Under the pieces are notes generated by a model that did no database searches, was not told where the DNA came from, and saw only the letters and a list, made by a program, of their open reading frames with translations. From Procambarus clarkii (Eukaryota; Arthropoda; Malacostraca; Decapoda; Cambaridae), in assembly GCF_040958095.1 (NCBI RefSeq), contig NC_091198.1, positions 35,309,527 through 35,373,526 of the forward strand: 64,000 bases of DNA. The letters run 5' to 3'. Numbering within the stretch: position 1 is the stretch's first letter; each line of letters opens with the position of its first letter. Positions 1-11,369 of this stretch are shown piece after piece. Made by a program: the position numbers and the translations under genes.

Positions 1-214
1 ACATGGTTGGGAAGGTCATTCCACATTCTGGGTCCCTTGATTTGTAGAGCATTTCTAGTTTGATTAAGTCGTACTCTTGGAATATCAAAACTGAATTTAT
101 TTCTGGTGTGGTGCTCATGGGTTCTGTTACAACCTTCAATGAAGCATTTGAGGTCAGGATTGGCATTACAATTCAGCGTTTTATATATGTATAATACGCA
201 TGAGAGTGTAAGCC
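1..214 (-). mobile_element. LINE-C fragment (ORF2 C-terminal end)
   Basis: Read on the minus strand this matches the distal ORF2 region of the LINE-C copies near 39300-39371 and 42925-43110, including the stretch that encodes HHTRNKYSFDIPRVRL-like residues and the phrase for a 'KGPRMWNDLP' motif. It is cut by the window edge on one side and ends near 214, where unrelated sequence begins. It carries no RT core and cannot be functional. A second piece of the same copy probably lies at 816-903. Confidence 0.8.
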
Positions 215-461
215 TCTTAATCAGAGGTTTAAACCTAACCTAATCAGAGGTTTAAGAATATACATTGTATAGGTTTCTATTATTTTAATTGGTAATAAAA
301 GTTTACATTCTAGTCTTAACAGCAAAAATTGTAATGGGGAACAAGCATGATATTTAAGATGTTGGTCATAGCAATCCTAGATCCTGGTAATTTTCTGTGA
401 GACCAGTTCCTCTGCCACATCAAATCTGGAACAATGAATAAATACTATATGAGCAACACAG

Positions 462-480
462 AATAATAATAATAATAATA
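462..480. repeat. (AAT)n microsatellite
   Basis: About six perfect AAT units just upstream of the long hairpin. Too short to say more. Confidence 0.9.
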
Positions 481-528
481 AATCAGCAATAATATGAAAG
501 ACAATATATGGCAAACATCTAGAAATAT

Positions 529-781
529 ACTTACGGTTCGGTAATAAGAAGATTCATCACACAGCGATAGGCATTTATCCTGTCCATCTATGCAAAATGT
601 CTTTTTGCAGTTAGGCATTGCAAAATTAGAATATGGGAAATATAATATGAACGATAGGAAGATAATTCAATTTGCATATTCTAATTTTGCAATGCCTAAC
701 TGCAAAAAGACATTTTGCATAGATGGACAGGATAAATGTCTATCGCTGTGTGATGAATCTTCTTATTACCGAACCGTAAGT
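529..781. repeat. Long near-perfect inverted repeat (107-bp arms, 39-nt loop)
   Basis: The left arm 529-635 is the reverse complement of the right arm 675-781, with one mismatch seen by eye (inside GATAGGCATT / GATAGACATT) and a 39-nt loop at 636-674. Each arm ends at its outer edge in a consensus 5' splice site (GTAAGT at 776-781 on the plus strand, its mirror at 529-534 on the minus strand). Read on the plus strand, the right arm encodes a short cysteine-rich stretch. This fits either a foldback element or an inverted duplication of an exon edge. RNA from either strand would form a long double-stranded stem. Confidence 0.92.
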
Positions 782-815
782 GAAAAAATGAAAACGGCCG
801 GTCGTAGTCATACTC

Positions 816-903
816 CCCACTACTGTAGAACCCCAAGCACAAATACCATAGTTGAGATATGGATAGATGAGGGAGTAATAGAGCGTCACCAGGGCATGGT
901 GTA
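816..903 (-). mobile_element. LINE-C fragment (RT thumb region)
   Basis: The reverse complement matches 39085-39172 of a LINE-C copy, the part encoding a LIYPYLNYGICAWGS-type motif. It is a short piece, most likely the continuation of the copy at 1-214 beyond the 215-815 insert. Confidence 0.8.
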
Positions 904-1654
904 ACACTGTAAAGGTGTTTGGTTTAGTTGTATTTAAAATACATAGAGATACATGAGTCACAGACAAGGATTTGACAGGCGGCCTGAATCTCACACCTCT
1001 AAGAGTTAATGACCACCAAGTGGCCTGAGGTCACCCATGAGAATTTCACCTTGCCTCTGCTAATCTGATAATTGGCCTTCAAACATGCCGACGTTTAAAG
1101 AGTGGCTTGGTAGAGAGCCCCCCTCCCCGCTCAGCTCGTTGTCGCCGTGTGGAGGCTTAGTGGGCGGCTGCCGGAGTGTGATGCTCCTTGGGACAGTCCT
1201 CTGTCCTTTTCTAGCCTTGTGCTTCTGCTGCCGTCCTCTCCCATTCTGCTGGGCATCTTTTCCTTTTCCTTCTGTTTCGTTTTTCTCCCCCCTCTTCTCT
1301 TATCTGCTTGCCGTTTCCTGCCGACCTTTTGCTCGTTCTGGTTCTTCCCTTGGACTTCTTCTATTTTGACGCCCGGGTGCTTGAGGAGGCATACTCTTGC
1401 ACCCGTAGAACTGTAGTACCCGACGTCGAGAGCGAGGGGAACCTTGTATTGTCAATCCCCCTTTCGTCACTGAACCCGATCTCGACGGACTGTCGGTTTC
1501 TTAAGGTGGCGTTTGTGGGGCGTATACTCACGACGCACCCCTAGGAGGCCCCGACAAGATCAGCGATAGCTTCTTGTTGGGTGTCCTGCCTCTAATTGTG
1601 GCTCCATGGTGGGTGTGGGGGCACATTCGTGAATGAATTCTTCTTTTCGTCAAG

Positions 1655-3886
1655 ATGATAACCCCTGTTTCGGCTTCTTCTGGTTTACCTTCTCAGGCTC
1701 GTGGGGTGGGCGACCAAGCCCCCGAGTCGGTCCGTATTGGAAGACCGGGCTCTGTAGCCTCCGCTGCATTGGGCCCCGACCTTGCTCCTCCTTTGGCCTC
1801 TCTGACTCCTTCCCCTGGCTCCCCTCCCTCCTCTGTGGTTGGGTCGAGCCCCAAGCCCCCAGTGGTGACTACCTCGTCCCCTGGCGCGGCTCCTTCTCTA
1901 GTTGTAACTACTGCGCCTTTTAACCCCTCTCTCTCTGGGGGTTCTCACCGCCGTCCTCGTCACGGCCGCCCTCGCTCGATTCCTTCCAGTTCTGCTACCT
2001 ATCAAGCCTTGTTTGGTCCCGCTTCGTGGGCCAAATATTTTGATCTCCTCCCTCTTGATTCTGCGCCTCCTGACGATTTCTCCCTCCATCAACATCTCGT
2101 TGATTCCGTGGATGCCTCCATTACTTTCAACCCCACTCGTCTTGGTACACGTGTCGTTGCTGCTCCTTCTCAGGATGCTGCTTCCCGCTTGGCTGCCTTA
2201 TCCTGCCTTGGCGAGACCCCCGTTCGGGTCTCGAAAAACGCTCAGTTGAATGCCAGTGTTGGCACTATTTTGCTCCCGCCCCATGTTGCGACCGGTGTTC
2301 GGGACCTGCGCGACTGCCACGACGATATTCAACATATCCTTGCTGCCCAGGGCCATTCTATTCTCCAGGTGGACACGTTTACTCGTCCCCCTCGTGGTAG
2401 TCGCCGTCAACCCCTCCGGGTTGTGAAGATTACCTTTGATGGTAGGACCCTTCCACCCTCTGTCATTCTTGCTGGTGCCAGGTGCTCTGTCCAGGAGTAC
2501 ATTCCTTCTCCTCGGCTCTGCAACAAGTGCTGGAGGTTTGGGCATGGTGCCCTCCGCTGCTCCGGGACTGTCTCTCTCTGTCCTTTGTGTGGTGGCAAAG
2601 GTCACTCTAAGTCGGAGTGCACTTCTCCCCAGGCTCGTTGCCTCAACTGCGGTGAGGCCCATCCTACCTTCTCCCATGCGTGTGTCCATTACAAGCTTGA
2701 GGCAGCCGTCCTCAACTTGAAGCACCGGGAGCGTTTATCTTTTCCTGAGGCGAGGCGCCAGGTTCGCCGGCTCCCGCCTTATGCTAATATCTCTTATGCT
2801 CGCGTGTTGCGCTCTTCCTCTCCTCGTCCTTCCCGCCTTCCTCAGACTCACAACCGTTTCCGGGCCTTGGACCCTGATGCGCCCACTGCCCCCTCCTCTG
2901 TTCCTTTGGGTTCTCTCCCGAAGGATCCTCCTCCTGGTCCTCTGTCTGGGGTTCCCCTTCCTTCTACCCGGTCTGTCGTGTCTTCTGTGTCTTCTTCCTC
3001 GTCCCCCTCCGATCCTCCTTCCCATCCTCTTCCTCCATCTATCGGCTCTCCCCACCGCCTGTCGGTGCGGGCGGATGTCCATCGCTCTCCTAACGGCCGT
3101 CGTGTGTGCTCTCGTTCGGCTTCTCCTGTTGAGACGCTGGAATCCGCTGCCCAGTACGTAGTTGCTGGGACACCGGTCTCTTTAAGTCAGAAGCGTAAGC
3201 CTGGCTCCTCTCCTTCCTCTTCCCCGGCGGGTAAGAAGGCTTCGCTTTCTTCCTCAGCTCCTCCTTCTGGCTCTGTTGCTCCTTCCCCTCCCGTTTCAGT
3301 GCTTGCGCCCCCTGTTCCTGCTGTGGAGGTTTCTTTGGCCCCTGCTTCCCTTTCGGTTGCTGCTCTTGCTGGGGTGCGCTCCCCTCTTTCTACTCCCCCT
3401 TTTCCTGCTGCTGTCCTTGACTGCTCCTCTCCGTTGTCTCCTCCTCTTCCTCCTCCTCCTCCTCCTCCTCCTCCTCCTCCTCCTCCTCCTCCTCCTCCTC
3501 CTCCTCCTCCTCCGGACCCTGCCCGCCCACCTCTGATCTGTTCTCCCGTTTCCTTCCCTCCGTCTTTGCTCAGTTTACCCATGCCCCCTAACCCTGACTT
3601 TCTGACCCTGATCCCGACCCTGATATTCTTTAACGTGCTCTGTTGCTCTTTCGCCTTTGTTTCTTCCTTGTTCTCTGTTTTTGTCCTTTCTCTTCTCGTC
3701 GTTGTCCATTCTTCAATGGAACGTTCAAGGTTATTACGCCAATTTCCTCGAACTCCAACTTCTGATTTCGCGGTTTTCGCCCCTTTGTGTCTGTCTCCAA
3801 GAGCCAATGCTTGGTGCTCGTCCTGGTCGTTTTCGTGGCTATTCCTTTCTCTCCCCCCCCCCCCCAGCCATTGCTGGGGCTTCTAA
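1655..3886 (+). CDS. LINE-B ORF1 (gag-like RNA-binding protein with zinc knuckles)
   Basis: A 743-codon open frame. The N-terminal third is low-complexity and rich in Ser and Pro. Around residues 290-350 there are three Cys/His knuckles in a row (CNKCWRFGHGALRC, then a CPLCGGKGHSKSEC-type knuckle, then CLNCGEAHPTFSHAC), as in ORF1 proteins of I-type and Jockey-type LINEs, which bind element RNA and act as chaperones. The C-terminal half is Ser/Pro-rich and ends with a poly-proline tract (about residues 598-621) followed by hydrophobic residues that probably lie beyond the functional protein, since ORF2 starts in another frame at 3657. The start ATG at 1655 is the first in frame; a later ATG is possible. 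Confidence 0.8.
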   Translation: MITPVSASSGLPSQARGVGDQAPESVRIGRPGSVASAALGPDLAPPLASLTPSPGSPPSSVVGSSPKPPVVTTSSPGAAPSLVVTTAPFNPSLSGGSHRRPRHGRPRSIPSSSATYQALFGPASWAKYFDLLPLDSAPPDDFSLHQHLVDSVDASITFNPTRLGTRVVAAPSQDAASRLAALSCLGETPVRVSKNAQLNASVGTILLPPHVATGVRDLRDCHDDIQHILAAQGHSILQVDTFTRPPRGSRRQPLRVVKITFDGRTLPPSVILAGARCSVQEYIPSPRLCNKCWRFGHGALRCSGTVSLCPLCGGKGHSKSECTSPQARCLNCGEAHPTFSHACVHYKLEAAVLNLKHRERLSFPEARRQVRRLPPYANISYARVLRSSSPRPSRLPQTHNRFRALDPDAPTAPSSVPLGSLPKDPPPGPLSGVPLPSTRSVVSSVSSSSSPSDPPSHPLPPSIGSPHRLSVRADVHRSPNGRRVCSRSASPVETLESAAQYVVAGTPVSLSQKRKPGSSPSSSPAGKKASLSSSAPPSGSVAPSPPVSVLAPPVPAVEVSLAPASLSVAALAGVRSPLSTPPFPAAVLDCSSPLSPPLPPPPPPPPPPPPPPPPPPPPPPDPARPPLICSPVSFPPSLLSLPMPPNPDFLTLIPTLIFFNVLCCSFAFVSSLFSVFVLSLLVVVHSSMERSRLLRQFPRTPTSDFAVFAPLCLSPRANAWCSSWSFSWLFLSLPPPPSHCWGF
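3447..3513 (+). repeat. (CTC)n tract encoding poly-proline in ORF1
   Basis: A nearly pure CCT/CTC trinucleotide run within ORF1 that adds more than 20 prolines near the C-terminus. Such runs expand by slippage in steps of three, so the frame survives. It may be copy-specific rather than functional. Confidence 0.92.
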
Positions 3887-6800
3887 TTCTTCTGCTCTCT
3901 TGATTCGGGCTGATGTTCCCTTTGTTCCTTTACTTTTTCCTTCGCCTCTCCATTGTTTTGCTGCTCGTATCTTTGTGGGGAAATGGTACACAGTTTGTTC
4001 CATTTATCTCCCCCCGAGTGTCCCGCTCTCTCTTCCTGATTTGAAACAATTCCTAGACTCCTTGCCGGAGCCTGTGCTCCTGCTGGGTGACTTCAATTGT
4101 CGTCATTCTCTTTGGGGTGACGTTCTGACGAATACCCGGGGTCGCCTCCTTGAGCCGTTTCTCCTCTCTTCTTCCCTGTCTCTTCTGAATTCTGGTGAGC
4201 CCACTCATTTGGACTCTCAGACTCGCACCCTTTCTTGTCTTGATCTTTCTCTCTGCTCTTCTTCTCTTTACTTAGATTTCATGTGGCAGGTTCTTGATGA
4301 CCTCCATGGAAGTGATCATTTCCCCATCCTTGTTTCCTTTTTCTCTTTTCGCCCTTCCCTCTCTTTCCCTAGGTGGAAGTTTGGTAAGACAGACTGGACC
4401 CTATTTACCCTCAGTGCTGCTCTCTCTGACCTCTCCCTTCTGCCTCTCTCTCGCGCTCTCCTCCTTTTTCATGACACTGTCTTCAACGCTGCCCTCCGCT
4501 CTATTCCTCGCTCTTCCTCTCGGGGTCCACGGAAGTGCGTTTCCTGGTGGAATGCGGACTGTGCTCGGGCTGTCCGCTGTAAGCTTGCAGCCTGGAAGAG
4601 GCACCGCCGTAGGCAGACGACCGATTCTTTTCTTTTCTTTCGGAAAGCGAGTGCGGTGGCATGTAGGGCCATCCGTACGGCTAAACGTCAATGTTGGGCA
4701 TCTTATGTCTCAACAATTACGTCCGAAACCCCTCTGGCCCAGATCTGGAAGCGTATCCGCAAGATAGCGGGTAAGTTCGTTCCCGATGTTTCACCGGTCC
4801 TTCACCTCCATGATACTCTTGTGGCAGACCCGTTGCAGGTCGCTTCCGAACTGGGTTCCCACTTTTCTTCTGTTAGCTCTGGTCTTCATCTTCCCCAATC
4901 TTTCCTTCTTCGTAAACCTGTCCTTGAGTCTCGTCCTTTAGATTTCTGCACTCATCTTCAGCTTCCCTATAATGATCCCTTCTCTCTCTCTGAACTTCGT
5001 TCTGCCCTGGCCCTCTGCGGTTCTACGGCGGCGGGCTCCGATGGTATTCATTATGAGATGCTTCGCCATCTCCCTCCGAGCACGTCTCAGTATTTACTGA
5101 GTCTGTATAATCGGATCTGGGAGTCGTCGTCAGTCGCTGAGGACTGGCTCGATGCCGTTGTCCTCCCTGTTCGCAAACCGGGGTCTCTGGGTACTTCCCC
5201 TAAGGACTTTCGCCCTATTGCTCTCACAGGTTGTATCTGCAAACTCTTTGAACGTATGGTTAACGTTCGTCTGATGTGGTTCCTGGAACACCATCACCTC
5301 CTCTCCCCTTCTCAATTTGGTTTCCGCAAGTGCCGCAGCACGACAGATGTCCTGGTGAACTTGGAGGTCTATATTCGTACTGCTTTTGCTGCGAAGACCT
5401 CCGTTGTTGCCGTCCTTTTTGACCTAGAAAAGGCTTACGACACCACTTGGCGTTATCATATCCTATCTCAACTTCATTCTTTTGGCCTTCGTGGTCATCT
5501 CCCTCTCTTTCTCCGCAGCTTCCTCTCTCGTCGTTCCTTTCGGGTGCGCCTTGGTACCGCTCTCTCTCCCTCTTTTCAGCAATACGAAGGTGTGCCCCAG
5601 GGTAGTGTTCTGAGCACTACTCTTTTTCTGGTTGCCCTCAATGGTCTTCTTTCCTCTCTTCCTTCTGGTGTCTTCTCCGCTCTCTATGTCGATGATCTTA
5701 CCGTTTGTTGTCAGGGTGATGATTCGCCTCTCCTTCAACGCCGGCTTCAACTCACAATTGATGCCGTGTCGTCTTGGGCCACAGGTCATGGCTTCAAGTT
5801 CTCTACTTCTAAGGCTTGTGCCATGACTTTTACGCGGAAACGGGTTGTTCTTCGTCCCTCTTTGTCACTTTATGGTCATCCCCTTGAATACAAAGATTCC
5901 GCGAAGCTTTTGGGGTTATTCCTTGACACTCGTTTGTCTTGGTCTCCCCATATCTCTTACCTCCGTGTTGAGTGTTCTAAGGCCCTTTCCCTCCTTCGGG
6001 TCTTGTCCCATACTTCTTGGGGGGCAGATAGGCGCACTCTCCTTGCTTTACATTCCTCTCTCGTCCTGTCTAAGCTCGATTATGGTTGCCCTGCTTACTC
6101 GTCTGCTTCTCCTTCTACTCTTCGCCGTCTTGATGCTTTGCACCATGCTGGGTTGCGCCTCAGTTCTGGTGCCTTTCGTTCGACTCCCATCCTTAGCTTG
6201 TATGTTGACACTGGCTTCCTGTCTCTCCAGGACCGCCGTGATCGCTACTGTCTTCGCTATCTTGCGCGGTCCTTGCAACATCCTTCCTCTCGCCTCTGCC
6301 GTGCTTTAACTTTTACCCCTCCTGCGGTTCCTGTTCCTCTTCACCACCTCCCTCTTTCTGTCCGGTTATCTCGCCTACAGGATTCTCTTTCCGTTCGTAT
6401 TTCTGATGTTTCTCCTCGTGTTGCTCCTTGTTTGCCCCCGTGGAGGGTCCCTCTTCCGTGGTTTTGTACATCCTTGACCCGTATCACTAAAGCTTTTACC
6501 CCTCCTACGGTTCTAAAACGCCTTTTCCTCGAGCACTTTTCTTCTCACTCCCGCTCCGTTTCTGTCTTCACCGATGGGTCTAAGTCAGCGGACGGTGTTG
6601 GCTACTCTGTTGTTTTTCCTGATCGCACTTATATGTGTCGCTTGCCTCCGGAGACTAGCATCTTTACAGCGGAACTTTAAGCTATTCTCTATGCTCTTCG
6701 TCTCCTGCTTTCTCGTTGTCAGTCTTCCTTTGTGGTTGTTGTTGACTCTCGTAGTGCCCTCATGGCTCTCGGGTCCTTTAATCCGGTTCATCCAGTAGTT

Positions 6801-7230
6801 GTCGAGATATCCAGCATTGGCTGTTTCTCGTTCACAGTAAATTTAAGTCGGTTGAGTTTTGTTGGGTTCCCAGCCATATTGGTGTGTCTTTAAATGAGCG
6901 TGCGGATGCTGCCGCCAAGGAAGCTGTCCGCTCTTGTCCCATCTCTCGTAAAGGCATTCCGTATTCCGACTTTTACCCGGTTATCCATTCCTCAGTCCTT
7001 ACCCGTTGGCAGGCTTCTTGGTTGTCTGTTACTGGTAACAAGCTACGTACTCTTAAATGTTGTGTTTCCTCGTGGCCGCCCTCCTTCCACCATAACTGGC
7101 GGTGGGAAACGGCTCTGGCGAGGTTGCGTATTGGCCATACTCGCTTAACCCATGGTCACTTGATGGAGCGCCGCCCTGCTCCTTATTGTCCTAGTTGCAT
7201 TGTCCCTCTTACGGTCGTGCATGTCGATTG
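3657..7230 (+). pseudogene. LINE-B ORF2: endonuclease, reverse transcriptase and broken RNase H
   Basis: The open frame 3657-6680 (1007 codons) overlaps ORF1 in another frame. An APE-type endonuclease comes first (QWNVQG, LQEP, GDFNCRHSLWG, SDHFPI over about residues 20-230), then RT with FRPIALTG, GFRKCRSTTD, VPQGSVLS and the YVDD catalytic box at residues 677-680, then the start of RNase H (FTDGSKSADG). A TAA at 6678-6680 stops the frame inside RNase H. Homology goes on after the stop (VVVDSRSAL), shifts frame near 6805, and resumes as LNERADAAAKEA at 6890-6925 with a C-terminal Cys/His tail cut at 7230. EN and RT look intact, RNase H does not, so the copy is probably dead. Confidence 0.88.
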
Positions 7231-7242
7231 ATTTTGATTGTT

Positions 7243-7257
7243 GCCGCCGAAGGCGGC
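7243..7257. other. Small GC hairpin at the LINE-B / LINE-A junction
   Basis: GCCGCC GAA GGCGGC forms a six-pair stem with a three-base loop between the broken 3' end of LINE-B and the 3' terminus of LINE-A. It may be the end of a further small element or part of a LINE 3' untranslated region. Confidence 0.5.
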
Positions 7258-10200
7258 TAGTTTATTGTGCACCCCATACTCATCCTGTGAGCGGTAGCGC
7301 AAAAGCATTACAGAGGGCACAAAAGGTCTTTATCAGACCTCATCTTAGATTATTACATAAACAATTTCTTCAATCCTTCACACCTTATAGATACAATGTC
7401 AGCTAGTTACAGAGAAAGTGCTATTACAAGAGCTACATATTTACAGTAAGTCATCATACATTAATGGTAGGTCTTATCGTTAATACATAATAGTTTGGCC
7501 AATGGGGATATTACAGAGTCATAGGGGAGCTTCTGTTTATTATTAGTCCTCACAATACACTACTTGTTTCTGAATCTCATATGTCGTTCATCTACTGGAA
7601 GCAAAATGTGGGTACAGTGCAAGGATTTCAGGTAATTTATCCATGGTAATAAGATAGGTTGCCATATCATACAGAGTGAGCTTAGACTTATCTCTAAAAG
7701 GCTCAATTTTACAACAATCCAAGATATAGTGTTCGAGTGTGTGTCCCTGCCTATGTCCACACACTTTACACTTTACTTCATCTAGATCCCTATACAAGCC
7801 GAACTGCCAGAGATACTTGTAGCCAAGTCTTATACGAGCTGTGACAACATCTGTTAGTCTACTGACTTTGTTACTTGCCCCATACACATGTTTTACTTCA
7901 CACATTTCATTGTGATGAACAATGGACCTACTAGTTCCAGTTTGCACTGTTCTACTTTCTTCAAATCCATCTAGGAGTTCTCGTCTAATGACACTTTTAA
8001 GGGACCTATTTGATAACTCAAGATTCCATTCAATACTGTCTTTATTTACTGCAGCCTTAGCAAGGGCGTCAACTTTGTCATGTTCCTGCATGCCAATGTG
8101 AGAAGGAATCCACAACATTTTTATATTTACCCTCTTGCTAAGTATTCTTACATATCTACGTCTAGCTTCCAAGACAAGCACGTTATTACTTGATTGCAAA
8201 CTGTTTATTGCTCGTAGTGAGGATAGGGAGTCAGAAATAATTAAGCTGTCTACTTCAGTGTTGTCAATAATTTCGAGTGCTACCAGTATCGCTACCAACT
8301 CGGCCTGCATTGTGGACGCCCAGTTACTAATTCGGATATTTCTTTGAATTGTGCTGCCATCGGGCTGATGAGCAATAACAGCACTTCCTGTAGCTGTATT
8401 GAGTGATCCGTCAGTGTATATGGTCTGTGCAATGTTGTTTTCATCTTGTATATTGTGAATGTGCTCTATGGTGCTTAATTTAGCAGCAAGCTGAGCATGA
8501 GGGTTGCTTGTGATTAGTTTCTTGGTGGGGTATGCAGGGGTCAGGATGTCAAAAGGTACTATCTGCCAGGGTGGAAGGAAGTGCTGTACTCTTTCATCTG
8601 TATATACATCGTGCAGTCCCATCATTTTAATATGAGTGGCAGTTCTTTGAATCCATTTAGACTCGCTAGTTCCATTTCGTATGTGTTCTAACAGTGCAAC
8701 TGACACAGTGTTGTTTTTGTTATCACGCAGCAGCTTTAGTCCCATCATAAGATTAGTTTCAAATATTCTATCTCGAATGCTAAGTATATTTAATTCTTTC
8801 CGCATGTTGAGAACTTTGGTAGTTATAGGACAGCCAAGTATAATTCTGAGTGCTTCATTTTGCATTTTTTCCAGTCTATCAATACTTTTGCCATTCTGCA
8901 GGACCAAAGCTGGTGCATGATAGTCTATCAGAGACCTTATATACGCTAAATACATCATTCTTGCTATTCTAATATTAACACCATATTTCGGGCTGTACCC
9001 CACTACAGTTCTGAGAGCCTTGAGTCTGTCTCTACATTGTTGATGTAACTTATTGACTGCAGTTGAGGTACAAGGGACAGAGACTCCAAGGTATTTGAAA
9101 GAAGAGACATAGTCTATTGGTATGTTGTCTATCTTAAGTTTTCGTGGTCCACTTTTGCGGTTGCCAATTTGTCTGTTAAATACCTTAGTTTTAGCAGCGT
9201 TGATTACAAGACCAAGGCTCTCACAAGCTGTATGTATACAATTTAAGACTGTTTGCATTTCGCGGTGGGTTTTAGTATGCACAAGGATGTCATCTGCATA
9301 GCTGATAGTGATGTTTGCCGGACTAGTTGGGATTGATTTTAGTAAAGCATTAATTAGAACATTAAACAAGGTAGGACTAAGTACTCCTCCTTGTGGGGTG
9401 CCTAGTTGCATTACTTTAGTTTCACTCTTGTAGCCTTGGAACAGTGCAGAGGACTTCCGGTTGGTAAGATAGCCTCGTATCCATTGTAATAAATGTCCCC
9501 CTATATCCATTCTCGCTAATTCATACATAATCACTTCCCTATTAGCAATATCAAAGGCATTTTTTAAATCAAGAAATGTTGTGTACTTGTGCCTTTTATC
9601 TCTATGAACAGTAAGAAAGGTTGTGATACAGTTGTGTACACTTTTACCATGTGTGAAACCATTGATATCAGGTGACATGTGCTCTTTAACTCTATACAAT
9701 AATCTATTAAGCACCATTCTCTCAAAGGTTTTGCACATGCAACTGGTCAGTGAGATGGGACGGAAAGCATCAGGTTGTCCAGGCTTTGGTACAGGTACCG
9801 TAAGACTGGTGGTCCATGATACAGGCAACTGCCCAGTGACATAGCTAGCATTAAACAATTCTAATAATGGGTTACCGGGTACACGATGTAGGATTCTTAG
9901 AATATCATAGGTGATACCGTCCTCACCAGGAGCAGTGCTCCTGCCCCTGGAGAGGGCTGCATCCAATTCATAATCTGTATATGGAACATCACATTCATCA
10001 TGTTGCTTGCCCAACATGAAATTTATGAGAGCATTTCTGCCTGTGGACTTCTCCCGCAATTTATCCCTAGTGCTAGCTGGTAACATTCCAAGGCTGGAAA
10101 CCTGAGCCCATTTTGCAATTAACTGATTGGCTTTCTGTAGCGGGTTTGGGTGTGAAACTTGTCTACTATTTTTACCAATAATTTTGTTTATGCCTTTCCA

Positions 10201-10792
10201 GGCTTTGCCCAGGGGAGTATGCAGGTTAAGTCCACTAACAAAACCCTCCCATTCATTTTGTCTCAGTTCAGTCATTCTCTCCCTTGCCGCTGCAAGCGCG
10301 GCCTGAAACAGTTTTAACATTTGAGGAGTTCTAAGGTTCTTATATGCTTTACCTGTCTGTCTAGCAATTGATTTAAGCTCTTTCAGTTTAGCATCATCAT
10401 AGTACTGGTTGTGTCTGACCTGTTTACCAGTACTTCTTTTTGTTTGGCGTAACTCACTATTTTTGATGGCCTCATAGGTATTATTTATGAGGTCATCATA
10501 AAACTGTTGTACATTCTCAGGCTCATAATTGTTATACCAATGTTCTATGCTGTCTATAAAGAATTTTTCTTGCTCTTTCCTTACTGTTAGCCTGCGTCTA
10601 CTCAGCTTAGTGCCAGGTAGGTCAACATTAGCCACGTGTATGTTAGCTGTTATGGCTAAATGGTCAGACATAAGTCATCCATAATATCAGTCTCATGAGT
10701 TGTGTATAACAGGTTAAAGCCAATGCACCTATCTAGGACTCCTCCATATATTTGCGTTGGTTGATTCTTACTGATAATTTGAACATCATCAT
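7258..10792 (-). mobile_element. LINE-A, 3' segment (rest lies beyond the 17.5-kb insert)
   Basis: The minus-strand 3' part of an I-type LINE: most of ORF2 plus about 330 bp of 3' untranslated region ending in GGGGTGCACAATAAA near 7258. The 5' part of the same element lies at 28295-31690. The two parts fit together in order, strand and reading position, which shows that this was one element before 10793-28294 was inserted. The same 3' untranslated sequence recurs near 13070, 14030, 25400 and 25980. Confidence 0.9.
7588..10792 (-). pseudogene. LINE-A ORF2, C-terminal part: end of endonuclease, RT, RNase H
   Basis: The main open frame runs from 10671 down to 7588 (1027 codons) and begins at the SDHLAI motif that closes the endonuclease. 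The preceding codons, up to 10792, are in another frame (DDVQIISKNQPTQIYGG), so there is a frameshift near 10675. The RT shows FRPISLTSC, GFTHGKSVHN, TPQGGVLSP and YADD at about residues 458-461. RNase H follows with YTDGS (about 752), QAELVAI, ISDSLSSL and KVDALAKAA, then a CKVCGHRQGHTLEHYILDC zinc-like tail. Apart from the frameshift and the split by the big insert, RT and RNase H look complete, so this copy decayed little before it was disrupted. Confidence 0.9.
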
Positions 10793-11369
10793 ATCAACCC
10801 GTTCTCACACAAGACAGCACATATATGACTTAATGCTTAAAGTCAATATGTTGAATATGAATTAGTAAATATGTGATATATTCCCAGTTACTTTTTTTAC
10901 CAAGGCCCAAACTCTTCCTCACGTACCAATTTACGTGTCACAGTACCCGTCCGTCAACATAGATAGCAGAATATTCGTGATTGGTTCAATTATAAGGAAA
11001 ATTGTAGTTTTCAGGTCCCACATGGGTTGTGAAATTTACCTACTGTTGTCCATGCTCTTATGATATTACAGATCAGCTATATCCTATTGAAGGCTCGTAG
11101 TTTTGTTTTGAGAAATATTAGTTGTTCTTAGTAAATTATAATAAGCACTATAAATTATTACATAGAATAACAGTGCTTCACCAATCAATATTATATACCA
11201 TAGTTTGGCTTTAAACATCTTTAAAGAATGTTTTGTAGGAACGCTAACAGAAAACGATGTTACATTTAAATGTCTATGGGGTAAACTACTACAAACAGGA
11301 CGGTATTGTGTCTACTATACCAACTATAGCTAGGATGGGTATATTGTCACCTACCGCCTGTTAGGTGGG

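Larger units (their letters stand above)
215..815. other. Unidentified insert between two LINE-C pieces
   Basis: About 600 bp that interrupt a LINE-C copy; about 130 bp of that LINE are also missing between the two pieces. The segment is AT-rich, has a short direct repeat of AATCAGAGGTTTAA near 218 and 243, an AAT microsatellite and a long hairpin (529-781). No long reading frame with a recognisable domain is present. It could be a small foldback element or an inverted duplication of a gene fragment. Confidence 0.55.
1085..7230 (+). mobile_element. LINE-B: I-type non-LTR retrotransposon, nearly full length
   Basis: A plus-strand non-LTR element with a GC-rich, pyrimidine-rich 5' leader (about 1085-1654), ORF1, ORF2 with endonuclease, RT and RNase H, and an abrupt 3' end inside the C-terminal zinc-binding tail near 7230. 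The true 3' end of the family is seen at 33233-33450 with a TTAC-rich tail, so this copy lacks its last part. Its GC content and codon use differ sharply from the AT-rich neighbours. An RNase H domain in ORF2 is known from the I group of LINEs. A 5' end at 1085 is an estimate; no target-site duplication was found. Confidence 0.85.

Noticed and set aside
3187..3807. Glu/Gly-rich frame opposite LINE-B ORF1
   Set aside because: Antisense shadow of the Pro/Ser-rich ORF1; the poly-Gly tract is the complement of the poly-Pro run.
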